DNA from: Crambe crambe
Lineage: Eukaryota; Porifera; Demospongiae; Poecilosclerida; Crambeidae
Length of the DNA: 64,000 nt
NCBI GenBank assembly: GCA_963924555.1
Contig: OZ004586.1
Coordinates: forward strand, 2,500,501-2,564,500
Direction: 5' to 3'
The position numbers and the translations under genes were made by a program. The notes below the pieces were generated by a model. It searched no databases and was not told the DNA's origin. It worked only from the letters and a program-made list of their open reading frames with translations. This document shows, in pieces, positions 38,001-49,400 of this stretch; position 1 is the stretch's first letter, and the number at the start of each line of letters is the position of its first letter.

Positions 38001-41000
38001 TGGTGGGTTGGAGACAATGCAACACAAAGGAATCTGATGGAGAAGTATCAGTGTTCTGTAGCCAACAGGGAACAAGTGCTGGCATATTCCTTGACTGTGC
38101 TTCAAGACGAGTTCCTGAAGAATAACTCCACAGTAGCCGACAGTGGAAAAGTAGGTCAATCTTAGTGCAATAACTTAATTATTAGGGTCAACAACCTTCT
38201 ATTCATAGACTGGTACAAGATTTTATGAAGAATATGATGACTTGATAGCCACATCAGATCCCTCTTTCAACCTGGAACCAACCGTATATGCTCAGCAATG
38301 CTATGATGCTACTTGGACCTATGCTAGAGCTTTCAATAAAACTCTGACAGGTCAGCTACGTATGAAAAGCATACTGATGGATATCACTGTAAGAATGAAA
38401 GTGTTTACTGCATACCATTTTGTCCCAATATTGGGACAATTTATAATGTGCAGTACACACTTTCATTTTTACAGTGATATACTGCCCCAAATATTTGTAA
38501 CTGGATGTGTTAAAAGTCATTAGAGCCTGTTAAGATTTGCAGAATGAGGCCTAATTTTCAAACAAAACAAATTTATTGGCTTTGGATTAGATCTTAATAT
38601 CATTCTGAAAATTCATTATTGTATGTACGTACGTACCAATATCTCATAACTTGTTACCTTAGTTTTCTCAAATCTGGTCACATTTGGTTGTACGTGTAAA
38701 TGTAGCTATAATATCTATTGTATCTTAACAGTCATAAGAGAGAATGAAACACTTCGTAACTCATTACGCCAGTTCAATTCTGGATTGGACCCAGGAGACG
38801 AATTTGACTTGCAACATTTCACCTACAATAACTCTGCCATGCTCAATCTAATGATAGACAACATCGCCAACACAGATTTTCTAGGATTGACTGTGAGCTA
38901 TGCACTGATTTACCTCTGCACTTTTTTCATGTGCTTAATGACTTTATAGGGTAATATCAGATTTGACAATAATAGAGCAAAAATAGTCCTGAATGCTATC
39001 ATAAGGCAGTATAGGAACTCATCTGAAAAAGGTTAGTGTACGTACTTCATGCCAGTAAAATTTTCATGGGTGCAGTCGATGTATTAATAGGGGACTGGAA
39101 AATAATAGAAGTTGCAGAAGTCGATTTCAGCAACACCAGTGATCTTCTTTTCTCATATGAAGAAGGATTCAGTAATGGTTCATTATGGCCACGTGAGTAT
39201 AGTTAGTTATTAGTCTGGCGTCGCCAGCCCAGCTTTTCTTCTTTTTGGGGGGGAGTGGGAAGAAAAGTGGTCTGGTGGCTCTAGCATCAACTACTTGTGT
39301 CGCCCGCATGCGCAGCTATAGCTGCGTCCCAATCAGATTGCTCTATTCAGTCACGTGAAGTAGTATTAATGTTGGCGAGACACACCCACTATTTATTCCA
39401 GGTTGGCAGAGCTAGAGCTATGGAGAAGTAACCAAGAGCTGTGTTTAAACAGCTAGGAATACCTGGCCTGAAGCCTGAACAGCTGGAAGTTGTATCAGCA
39501 GTTTTCAAGGGCGATGTGTTCGCAATTCTACCGACTGGTTGGACTGGCTTCGGAAAATTATTCAACACGCATGTATATTGCTATTTAAATTATTTTTGAG
39601 AGAGCACGCGGGCGTCACAAGTAGTTGATGCTAGAGCTCCCAGACCACGTTTCTTCCCCCCCCCCCCTCAAAAAAAGAAGAAAAGCTGGGCTAGCGACGC
39701 CAGACTAGTTAGTTATTAGCCTAAAAATGTCCTGTGCTTGAGCTAGGATTTACATAGAATGTTTTTTTACGTGCTACGTAGCTATATATCTAGCTGAATA
39801 ATTTTCTGATCTTTTTCACAGATGGACTGATCCCTTACGACGGTGTGCCAGTAGTGGTGATAGACACAGTACACGTTGGCATTATTGTTGCGTTCAGCAT
39901 ACTGGTAGCAGGAGGCATTATCTTTGGCATCATTTGTCTTCTCTTCAGTTTTTACTACAGAAATACTAAGTATGTTATTAACTAGTATAGTAGGTTTGCA
40001 AAAGTTTAATTATCTGAGATGCAGCACTCAAAAGTGTTTTAGTAGAACTCCAAATAGTGGACATACTTGGGACCCAGCCTTTTGTCCTTTGTAGAGAGAT
40101 TATCCTCTTTTGGAGGTTATTTTGTGTAAGAGTATAAGAGAGGTTCCAGCGACTACACATCTTACGTATACTTGCAGGTTGATGAAACTGAGTAGCCGGA
40201 ATTTGAACTACCTGATTGGAGTTGGTGCTATCCTTTTGTATGTTAGTATACTTTTCTTTATAATTCCCACAACAGACGGTCCAACATTTGTCTTATTCCT
40301 TAATGTGAGTTAATGATTATGAAACCATACCATAGAAAGATAGCTATAGGTCTGCTACCTTATAGCGTAAATTTTTCGTGGGTCAAATTTTTTGTGGTTT
40401 TGTAAATATTGATGTGTGAACCATTATAAATTCCCTTATTCTCGTGTATTATTTTTTCAAAACCATGAAATCCACAAAAAAATTTACCTCACGAAAATAT
40501 CACACTATACGGTACATAAAATTAGAGAGGTATGGGACCACATTTAATATGAGATTCTGCATGTGACTGCTTTTGTTGAAGGGAAGTGCATATATGTAAA
40601 GTAGGGATGAAAGTACGTACGTAGTAGGGTAATGTGGTACGTATATAGCCTCGTACATAGGACTGCTTTGTTTCATGACTCAAACGCCCATAATTAGTTG
40701 CATGCTCCAAGTGCTTTGTGGTAAGTTAAAGTATACAGCTGCCTGCCACTAAACCACATAACTAGCCGGAAATTTAAAATCAAATCTTAGTTGCACAACA
40801 AAACTTGGAGCTGCTTATTGCTCTCAGACACTGTCAAATGTTGCACATTGCATAACTCCATTATAGTTGAGCATCTGGATGACATCAGTGGGGTACTGTT
40901 TATGTTTTGGGACAGTGATCATGAAGATGGTAAGGATATGGTACATCTTTCACAAGCCACTGTCCACAACTTCAAAGAAGGTAAATGAGTCTGTAGCTAC

Positions 41001-42854
41001 ATAGCTAGACATAGTTTCTGGTATTGCTCATCAAAACCCTGATCACAAGCTTCATTGTTTTGATGTACATTTCCAAAAGGCAGTTTATAACTCGGCAATA
41101 TACTAGCTAACACCATTTCATGGTATTGTGACTCTTTATTTATTTATTATCAGAGCCGGAGCCAGGTCATTTGTAGTGGTACGGCCATAGCTACCATCAG
41201 GGGGGGGGGGGGGGGGGGGGGAATGCCCTCCAGTAAAATTTAATATTGACTCAACTTCAATCTGGTATGATCTAGGCAATGCCATGTACTAACTTATAAG
41301 TCATTGTTATTATTCAAATTGCATACACACACAAAACAAACAAAAAACTCTGAGTGGTGGTATGGCCATGGCCGTACCAGCCGTAACAGTGCCTCCAGCC
41401 ATGATTATTTAATTTTTGAATAATTGACAGACCATTCGTGACTGGATGCTGGCAATTGGAATTGTCATTCTAATATCAATTGAATTTATCATCTCAACGG
41501 TCTACACAATTGTGTACCAGGATCTCTTCTTTGCCACTCTTATTCCCAATGGCCCTGATGAAGTTATTGGGGTGAGTGCTGTCAGTCCTGGCAGAAGTCA
41601 TCTCTATTAGCTTGCCACACCTATATACTGGGAAAAGCTGCCCTTCAAATATTATTCCAATCCCCCCCCCCCCCCCCCCCCAAGAAATAAACTTCCATAT
41701 TTTAGACCACATCTGTTTCTTGAAGTCGTAGCCAGGGAAAATTCTGTGATAATGTTAATCAAGAAACCTGAATTAATATTTAGTTGATTGCTATGTTATA
41801 ACTTTTGCTCTTGTTTTAATTTATTTTTCACAGATTCTTGGGATTATTAAACAGCACCAACATTTCTTGATTGAGATAGAACAACCACGGACTCTGATTC
41901 TCTCTGTTCTTGAGGTCTTTTTTCTGCTCGTAGCACTCATGTTAGCTTTTTGCACAAGCAGTGTGAAAGTAAAAGGCCTGGATGATTCCCGTTATGTGAA
42001 AGCAGCTGTCTATTTCACAGCCACTGCATACATTATTTATCTCGTTACTGGTCTCACATCCAACCACCTACATATAAATTTGAATACAGAGGCGGCACTG
42101 GGCAGTTCTCTTTATTTCATCTGTGTGACTGTAATTCTTCTACTAACATATGTCCCCAAGGTAATGAGATTTATCACTAGGTATTATTGTTGTTATGGGT
42201 TGCTATTGTTATTGTTGTTGTTGTTGTTGTTGTCATAAACTGTATATAGCTAGCAATATCATTTCATTTTTGATACAGATGGTGCTCCTCTATAAAGATC
42301 CAGACTGTCAAACACTTTTCGAGACCATGGGACCTCCTACTGAATTGAACATCAACACATCAGAGAAAAGACAAAACATATACAGAGGTTCAACCATTAG
42401 CTCACTCAAGAATGGCCCAGTGAAAAATGGAGGTAAAGTTTTTCATCGAAGGGCAACCTGCAGTGTGGCTCTCCCGAGTAAGGAAGTGGAGAAGATGAGG
42501 CTGAAGAAAAAAACATCCTGTAGCAGTGTAATAGTGCACAGTCATGAGGTTACTATTGTTATTACTAGCTATTCTATTAGCAAGCAAATTTCCAAGGAGA
42601 TGGCACAACTACATAGAGCAATGAGCATTGTCTGATGGTGGAAAATTATAGTTTAGCTATTATCTACATAATATACTAGCTAATGGTTCTCCCTGTATTC
42701 CAACATAAAAACACCCTGATTCAGTAGGTACTCTATAGTCCTCTTCATTGCTACAATATTATTATTCTTATAGGATTGTACAGATGGTGCTCCCGTTAGC
42801 ACAATCTCAGAAGAGAATTTGGATATACATGTATTAGAACAAGACTCCTGTTGA
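35058..42854 (+). CDS. Gene D: GABA-B-like class C GPCR, about 887 aa
   Basis: Exons: 35058-35354, 36734-36871, 37084-37239, 37655-37750, 37808-37873, 37935-38150, 38209-38350, 38732-38892, 38950-39031, 39091-39192, 39822-39969, 40178-40304, 40867-40980, 41431-41571, 41834-42160, 42279-42548, 42774-42854. Frame open. Signal peptide (AYLLVVYLPLLFLSA), VFT to about residue 480, TM1-TM7 in exons 11-15 (about 486-771), tail ending EQDSC. Exon 4 lacks three codons found in A, B, C and F (SLQF in place of SLEDxLF), a trait shared only with E. In exon 5 the tyrosine aligned with the GABA-contacting tyrosine of human GB1 is cysteine (SMCQHQAREV). The tail has the shared RRAT site. Intron 10 contains a MULE-like element. 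Probably functional; closest paralog is E. Confidence 0.9.
36069..36182. repeat. Imperfect inverted repeat in gene D intron 1
   Basis: ATAGGATACACAAGGGCATGGC and TGTGCCCTTGTGTATC face each other. A related arm, GTGCCCTTGTGTACAGTATCC, occurs at 63558-63580 in intron 2 of gene G, so this is a dispersed family. Confidence 0.6.
39212..39706. mobile_element. MULE-like element carrying a RecQ-helicase-like fragment
   Basis: Long terminal inverted repeats (39212-39307 and 39608-39706, with small indels) start with AGTCTGGCGTCGCCAGCCC. An 11-bp direct repeat, AGTTAGTTATT, flanks the element at 39201-39211 and 39707-39717. Long TIRs plus a 9-11 bp target duplication are the pattern of Mutator-like elements, and the host-gene fragment inside resembles a Pack-MULE. 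There is no transposase. It lies in intron 10 of gene D, 19 bp after the donor. Confidence 0.75.
39440..39585 (+). pseudogene. RecQ-like DNA helicase fragment inside the element
   Basis: Plus-strand frame reads VFKQLGIPGLKPEQLEVVSA and then FKGDVFAILPTG, followed by WTG and FGK. This is the start of a RecQ/DEAH-type helicase core: the 'Q-E-x-x' entry and the Walker A loop, usually LPTGxGKS, here broken by an apparent three-codon insertion (LPTG-WTG-FGK). The frame soon loses similarity and there is an in-frame TAA just upstream. A captured gene fragment, not a working helicase. Confidence 0.65.
40045..40150. repeat. 'TGGAACCTC' family repeat, reversed, in gene D intron 11
   Basis: Contains GGACATACTTGGGACCCAGCC, TTTGTCCTTTGTAGAGAGATTATCC, TTTTGGAGGTTATTTTG and GAGAGGTTCCAG, the reverse complement of the typical copy. 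Confidence 0.6.
40361..40509. repeat. MITE with TATAGCGTAAATTTTTCGTGGG ends (intron 12 of D)
   Basis: Left end TATAGCGTAAATTTTTCGTG and right end CTCACGAAAATATCACACTATA form an imperfect inverted pair around an AT-rich centre. A second member is at 54906-55026 in gene F. Confidence 0.75.
41201..41221. repeat. Poly-G tract in gene D intron 13
   Basis: About 21 G in a row. Similar poly-C/poly-G runs are at 20290-20314 (B), 41664-41682 (D), 50288-50311 (E), 56297-56319 (F) and 62362-62393 (G); all are intronic. Confidence 0.95.
42187..42233. repeat. (TTG)n microsatellite in intron 15 of gene D
   Basis: Short TTG/TTA run 26 bp after the exon 15 donor. Gene E has a similar tract at the same relative place (50816-50902), so it predates their duplication. 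Confidence 0.85.
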
Positions 42855-43089
42855 AGTGTATATATTTAGCCAACTAGCTATGGCATACACAATATCAGGG
42901 AGTAGCTAGCCAATTTGTTGTTGTTGTTGTTGTTGTTATTTTTATTGTTGTTGTTGTTGTTGTTATGTTGTCGTCCTCTTCGTCTTTGTCATGGTTCATC
43001 TTTTAATTTTTTTAAACTGTGCATGTGTAAACAATATATGACTAAAACATAGCTAGCTAATAATAGCTAGGCAGGGTCCTAGTCTAGCC

Positions 43090-43235
43090 CTAGTCTAGCC
43101 TGGAACGTAAGTAGCTAGCACTTAGAATGGTAGCTATATACCTTATTCTAGCATGCATGAGATGGAGAAGCATGTCCTCCACATGCACAGTAAGACTACT
43201 GTGACCCAGATAGCAATCAAACCTGTCCACTTTCA
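43090..43235 (+). pseudogene. Relic of a D-type promoter and exon 1
   Basis: CTAGCCTGGAACGTAAGTAGCTAGCACT followed by AGAATGG matches the sequence just before and over the gene D start codon; after an indel-rich gap, GACTACTGTGACCCAGATAGC and AATCAAACCTGTCCACTTTC match the Asp-Tyr-Cys-Asp-Pro-Asp-Ser-Asn-Gln-Thr-Cys-Pro codons. No open frame survives. Confidence 0.75.
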
Positions 43236-43245
43236 TGGTGTGTAG

Positions 43246-43440
43246 CTCGGCTGTCAACCACTAGCTAGTCTACAGCATGCTTCACTTGAGTTGATATGGC
43301 CGGAAATGACAAACACCAGGACTTAAGCACATGCGTAATTAATTATTTAAACACCAGTGGTGTTTTCCATTTCCGGCCATATCAGTCCTCCAGTGAAGCG
43401 TGCTGCCACCATTGGTAACTAGTTGACAGCCGAGCTACAT
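43246..43440. promoter_or_regulatory. Mirrored copies of the gene E promoter
   Basis: The right arm (about 43368-43440: CATTTCCGGCCATATC, then GTGAAGCGTGCTGCCACCAT, then GTTGACAGCCGAGCTAC) is conserved upstream of gene F (51902-51945), so it is the proximal promoter. The left arm (43246-43318) is its imperfect reverse complement. Both carry an ETS-type TTTCCGG core; the F copy adds a YY1-like GCCGCCAT. Promoter function is inferred from conservation. Confidence 0.6.
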
Positions 43441-43468
43441 ACAGAGCACTACTGGGCGTGAATAAGCT

Positions 43469-46400
43469 ATGGTACTACCACATTACTGTCTAGCAGTTTT
43501 CTTTGTTTTGATCCTGCTCTTGCCTGCAAGAGGTGGCAATGATGTCTACAAGCAGATCTATCCTCCAGTTAGTGACAGTTTACTGAACAGTCAAGACTAC
43601 TGTGACCCAGACAGCAATCGGACCTGTCCACTTTTCATTGCTTTCTTGAGCTCCTTTGGAGGAATTTATAAGAGCAATGGAGGAATTCCAGGTGTGCAGA
43701 TAGCACTGGACGAGATCAACAGAGACTCTTCTATGTTACCTGGATACACTCTCCACTATACACTCAAGGATTCAAATGTATGTTAATGGACAGAGCATGC
43801 AAACATTATAGCTAGCTTGTGTTAGAATGTACATGTATCAGCATGCAAATAATATGTTAGACTCATTAACATTCACTGTAGCTATATGCCCTACTCATCT
43901 CAGGGTTGTCCACCAGTTTCAGGTTGGCGGGAGGGGTAATGTAAGGGTCAGAGGAAGAAGTGAATCTACATATGCACACAACACCAATGAAGAGTCTATA
44001 TTAATTAATCCTCAGCACATACACACTTGCATGCACAAAGGGTATATAGTACTCAATTTAGGCATGGAAGATTGGGACAGTGAAATGACCTTTATTCATT
44101 TCGGACAGGAATGCTATTATAGCTAGCTATAGGTAGCTGCTAGTTAACTAAATATCTAATCTCATCGTTGGACATTCATCTATTGATGCATGTAACTAGC
44201 TAACTACATTTCTAATTTTGTTTATTGGACATTCATCATTGATGTCTTGGGAAGTTATGTAAGGCCAATGGCCATAGCTGAGCCCCTAGCTCTATAATGA
44301 CTAATATTAGCATGAGGGCATTGGTAATTGGTAATAGGCTACACATCTGAGAATTGATTTGAATCAGGATACATCAAATATCTGTCAGATAACCGATTAG
44401 GATTATAACTAACTAGATTTAATTTGAAGTCCATAATTATGATCATTGTTCTGGAATGTAACAGTATCATGACTGCCATCAAAAGTAAAACTAAAATTTT
44501 GAAAATAGTTATGGAATGCATATTTCTCTTCCCTATAGAGTTTCCACATGGGGAGAGCTGCCATTACCTTTGATAGGCATTTTCCTGACTGTGTCATACA
44601 TGTGTACATAGCTAATGGCTTCAGCAAGCCATTTATAACATGGAATTCTCATGGAATTCTATTTGAAGTTTGAGCTCAACAGACCATTCCAACATGAGGC
44701 TTTATAGCTATAGTTACCAAAATATGTCATACTGTTACAGTGAAACCTCCAATAAAGGACACTCTGAAATAGGACAAACCTCTCAACGAAAGACAATCTA
44801 AAGTACCTTTGTGTACAACTATAACCTCCAAAAGGACAACCTCTCTTAAGGTTGGATCCCAAGTGTGTCTATTATAAAGAGGTTCCATTGTATATACATG
44901 TAGCATACATACGAGGACTCACTGCTCAGAACCATGCAGCATATCTCTCGGAATTTTAGTCAGTTAAAATTATTTTAAATGCCAATTAGTTGATGCTAAT
45001 CCACTACTAGATAAAGTTACAAGCTCCCCTACTTTAGGTTCTAACCAGTAAATCTACTATCTTTTCAGTATTCCAAATTGTATTCACAAGCCATTCTTCT
45101 TACCCTCTTAAAACCCCTTGGTCATAAACACATGATGTCACACTTACATACCCTTTACGCCTTTCGCGGTAAAAACTTCCAGCCTCACATATAACCGTGT
45201 CTGCTGGGCACGTGTATTGGACAGCTGTCCGAGAATATCTCTGTGTTATATTTCATAAAATTCGCTACGCAAAAATTTTATTTCTAGCTTTCTAGCTACA
45301 TAATATGATGTTTACATTACAAGTTTATAGTTCCTATTCTGAGAAGCCTCAATTATTTCATGGTAGCTACATAGTAGTCAGCCATACAAATTCTCCTGCA
45401 CAGCATTACACATTCATTAATATGTACATTTCATTTCATGAAGTAACTTTATTCCCATTCGATGCAGTGTAGTAGACAAGTTGCCCTGTCATCGTTTTAC
45501 ACTCAGATGTTCCAACCCCCTACCAAGCTGGGGGTCATAGGTTCAGGGTGCTCCGAGGCAACAGAACCAACAGTCGAAACTGCATACTTCTTCAACTTAA
45601 CTCAGGTATGTGAGAGAGTGGTACTGACCATGACAATAATTCCAAACATTTTAAATAACACAAGTAAGGAAATCAATCATACAAGCGACATTAGCTAAGA
45701 TCAATGGGCCAATTAGTGATCAGTCAACAAGTCAGCAGAAGTGTTTATCATTAGAGTTCAAGTTTATTCTGTATAGCCATATGTATGCACCATACCTATG
45801 AGACTTGACTTACTTCCATGACAGCAGCTGTCTGAAATGTCAACAATGGCCACCTTATTTTTGTTGTAGAAATAAGGGGCATAGCCATAGGACTCCTGCA
45901 AAGGCTTATCCCTTTTCTGTGATATAGTCACGAAAAATTTGGAGTCCACAAATACTATAAGCCATGTGGAAGAGCTACAGTACATCATTAAAAATCTTCT
46001 TGATTTTAGCTCTCCTGTTTTCCATCATCTTTAAACCGTGGCAAGTCCTCTTTCCGTCTTCTCTCCTCAGAGACTAATCTGGCCTATGGATACTTTGGAA
46101 TTGTGAAGGAGTTTGGATGGAGAAAAGTGGCCATCATCACTCAAAATGAGAATATCTTCACTCAAGTAAGCGGGTAATTCCAATCGGTTCTGAAACTACT
46201 GAGACTTTTGAGCTCAAAGTTGGAGGATATGACAGTAGAAAAATTGTACTAATGGAAAGGGTGGCCTGAATAGACAACTCAGTAAGGTTTCTAACAGTGA
46301 AATCTAAAGAACAAGTGAATACTAACTGACATGACAGAATTAATACATGATCCTGTTACAGTACATGGCAGTAACATACATGTCACAGCATTGATTCCCT

Positions 46401-49400
46401 TAATTAACGTGGAACATCTCTTAGTGAACTCTCTCTTTCAGGATGCAATACTCCCTATTAGGGACTTTTTTCAAGGAACTTACTGCTAATATAAATTGAA
46501 CCTCTGAAGAGTGGAAAACCTCTCTATGAAGGAAAATAAGGTCAAAAATAGCTGGTCCTAAAGAGTCCACTATAATATTATAGAGGGTTCCACTGTAATT
46601 TGATGGTCTACATGTTTATAGGATGTCACCCAAAACCTTCACTCCATGCATGCAGGTCTATCAAAATTAATAAGGGCACACCTAATCCTAGATATCTTGT
46701 TTTACGTACTGTGATTTCCCTCAGGCTATGGATGTTCTTACTGAGCTGTTGCTATCCGATAACATTAACTACACAGAAACAGTTTTCCTTTCAGAAAGAG
46801 GAGTGGATTCCCTTCAGTTTGTAAGTCAAAATGTTGATGCAGTAGCTATAATCTTAATGATAATTTATTATAGGAGAAAAGTGCACGAATTTTTCTACTC
46901 TCAATGTACCAACCTCAAGCAAGAGAAGTTTTGTGCAAGGTAGCTACTCTGAAAAACTTCACTATTAGCTTATCACAGATTTCAGTCCCTTTCTCTTGCA
47001 TGCCATTATAGGCTTACCAGGGAAGAATGTACTACCCTCGCTACCAGTTCATTATGCCTGGGTGGTATGGTGAGAGATGGTGGGTTGGAGACAATGCAAC
47101 ACAAAGGAATCTGATGAAGAAGTATCAGTGCTCTGTAGCCAACAGGGAACAAGTGCTGGCATATTCCTTGACTGTGCTTCAAGACGAGTTCCTGAAGAAC
47201 AACTCCACAGTAGCTGACAGTGGAAATGTAGGTCAATTGCATTATAATTCTTAGTGCAATAGCTTATTAGGGTCATCAACTTTCAATTTATAGACTGGTA
47301 CAAGATTTTATGAAGAATATGATGACTTGATAGCCACATCAGATCCCTCTTTCAACCTGGAACCAACCATATATGCTCAGCAATGCTATGATGCTACTTG
47401 GACCTATGCTAGAGCTTTCAATAAAACTCTAACAGGTCAGCTATAAAAAGCATACTGATGATAATAATAATGTGCTTGCAGATAGTCCATTAATTATGTA
47501 CTGTCCCAAATGTCAATTTTTTGATTGGATTTGAGAAAATTTCACGCAAAATCATCAAAGTTTACAAGCTATGGCTACGTATTAAATATACATGGAACCA
47601 AATCAGCTTTGGATTAGATCTCGATATCATATGCTTCAATTTGGTACCAATATCTTAAAACTTGTTAATTGTACCTTCCGGTCACATTATGTTGTACATG
47701 GAAATGTAGCTACGTATATCTATTGTGTCTTAACAGTCATGAGAGAGAATGAAACACTTCGTAACTCACTACGTCAGTTCAATTCTGGATTGGATCCAGG
47801 AGACAGTTTCAACTTGCAACATTTCACCTACAACAACTCTGCCATGCTCAATTTAATAATAGACAGTATTGCCAACACAGATTTCCTAGGATTAACTGTG
47901 AGCTATGGACTAAAAAAATAATATTGTGCACCTTTTTCATCCGCTTAATAATGACTCTATAGGGTAATATCAGATTTGGCAATGATAGAGCAAAAAGAGT
48001 CCAGAATGCTATCATAAGACAGTATAGGAACACATCTGAAAAAGGTTAGTGTAGTTTAAAACTAAATTTTCACGGGTGCAGTCTACGTATGTATTAATAG
48101 GGGACTGGGAAATGATAAAAGTTGCAGAAGTTGATTTCAACAACACCAGTGATCTTTTTTTCTCATATGAAGAAGGATTCAGTAATGATTCATTATGGCC
48201 ACGTGAGTATTGTCGTTCATAATAAGCTGGCCTGTTTGTTTGATGAGTTTTCTGTATTTACATAGAATGTTGTTGATTTTTTTTTTTTACATGCTACAGC
48301 TTCTAACTGATTTATCTGCAACTCATTCTTTTTCACAGATGGACGGATCCCTTATGACGGTGTGCCAGTGGTTGTGATAGACACAGTACACGTTGGTATT
48401 ATTGTTGTATTCAGCATACTGATAGCAGGAGGCATTATCTTTGGCATCATTTGTCTTGTCTTCAATTTCTACTACAGAAACACTATGTATGTTAATTAGC
48501 ATGCCTCTATGGATAGTAGGTTTGTAGCAGAAAGGAATAAATAGGTGGGTGGGCATCATTTTTGATAATCTTTGTTTCTCCAACTAGACCGACTGGAATA
48601 TCACTATTTTTTACAGTGTCGGAATTGCCCCACAATTGCCCCACCCTTGTAATTGCCCTGCTTTACCTTACTAAATATATGATAAATACTGGTTTAGTTG
48701 TCTGAGATGAAACATTCACACTAACACTTTTAATAGTTGGGACCCAGCCTTTTGTCCTTTGTAAATCGAGAAGTTATCCTCCTTTGGAAGTCTTATATTA
48801 ATTTTTGTATAATTATACAAAGGAACTTTTAGATTGTCCTTGTTTGTCCTCTCCAATAACTACACATCTTACATAACATCTCTGTTTAGTTTTACTATTA
48901 ATAATACTTTGCAGGTTGATGAAACTGAGTAGCCGGAATTTGAACTACCTGATTGGAATTGGTGCTATCCTTTTGTATATTGGTATACTTTTCTATATAA
49001 TTCCCACAACAGACGGTCCATCATTTGTCATATATCTTAATGTGAGTTAATGCTTTAACTTTAGCTTCAGTGTAAACTCGCCTGATCTAGCTAAAGGGCC
49101 TTATAATCGATAGATCTCTCTAAGTAGGGATGGGACTTCACTCCACTGTATAATATATAGATCTCTTGTTGAAGGGGAGTAGAAATGAGTAATGTGGTAG
49201 CCTTGTATGCAGGCCTGGTTTTTCCACTTTTCTCCCACTCTGCAAAAAAAATAGGCTTGAATATACGTAATGGCTACAGGTGATGTGGGTCTCTTGTTCA
49301 TGTTTTAAATCCTACACACTGCCATCCCAATACTTACTGCAGAATATATTATTGTTATAGTTGGGCATCTGGATTACTTCAATTGGGTTCTATTTCTGTT

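Larger units (their letters stand above)
42855..43468. other. D-E intergenic region: TTG repeat, exon 1 relic, mirrored promoter
   Basis: Includes (TTG)n at 42917-42966, a decayed D-type promoter plus exon 1 relic (43090-43235) and an imperfect inverted duplication of the gene E promoter (43246-43440). Confidence 0.8.

Noticed and set aside
40791-40988. Frame EHLDDISGVLFMFWDSDHEDG
   Set aside because: Wrong frame of exon 13 of gene D. The correct frame after the acceptor gives the TM3 helix (LSIWMTSVGY...), as in the paralogs.
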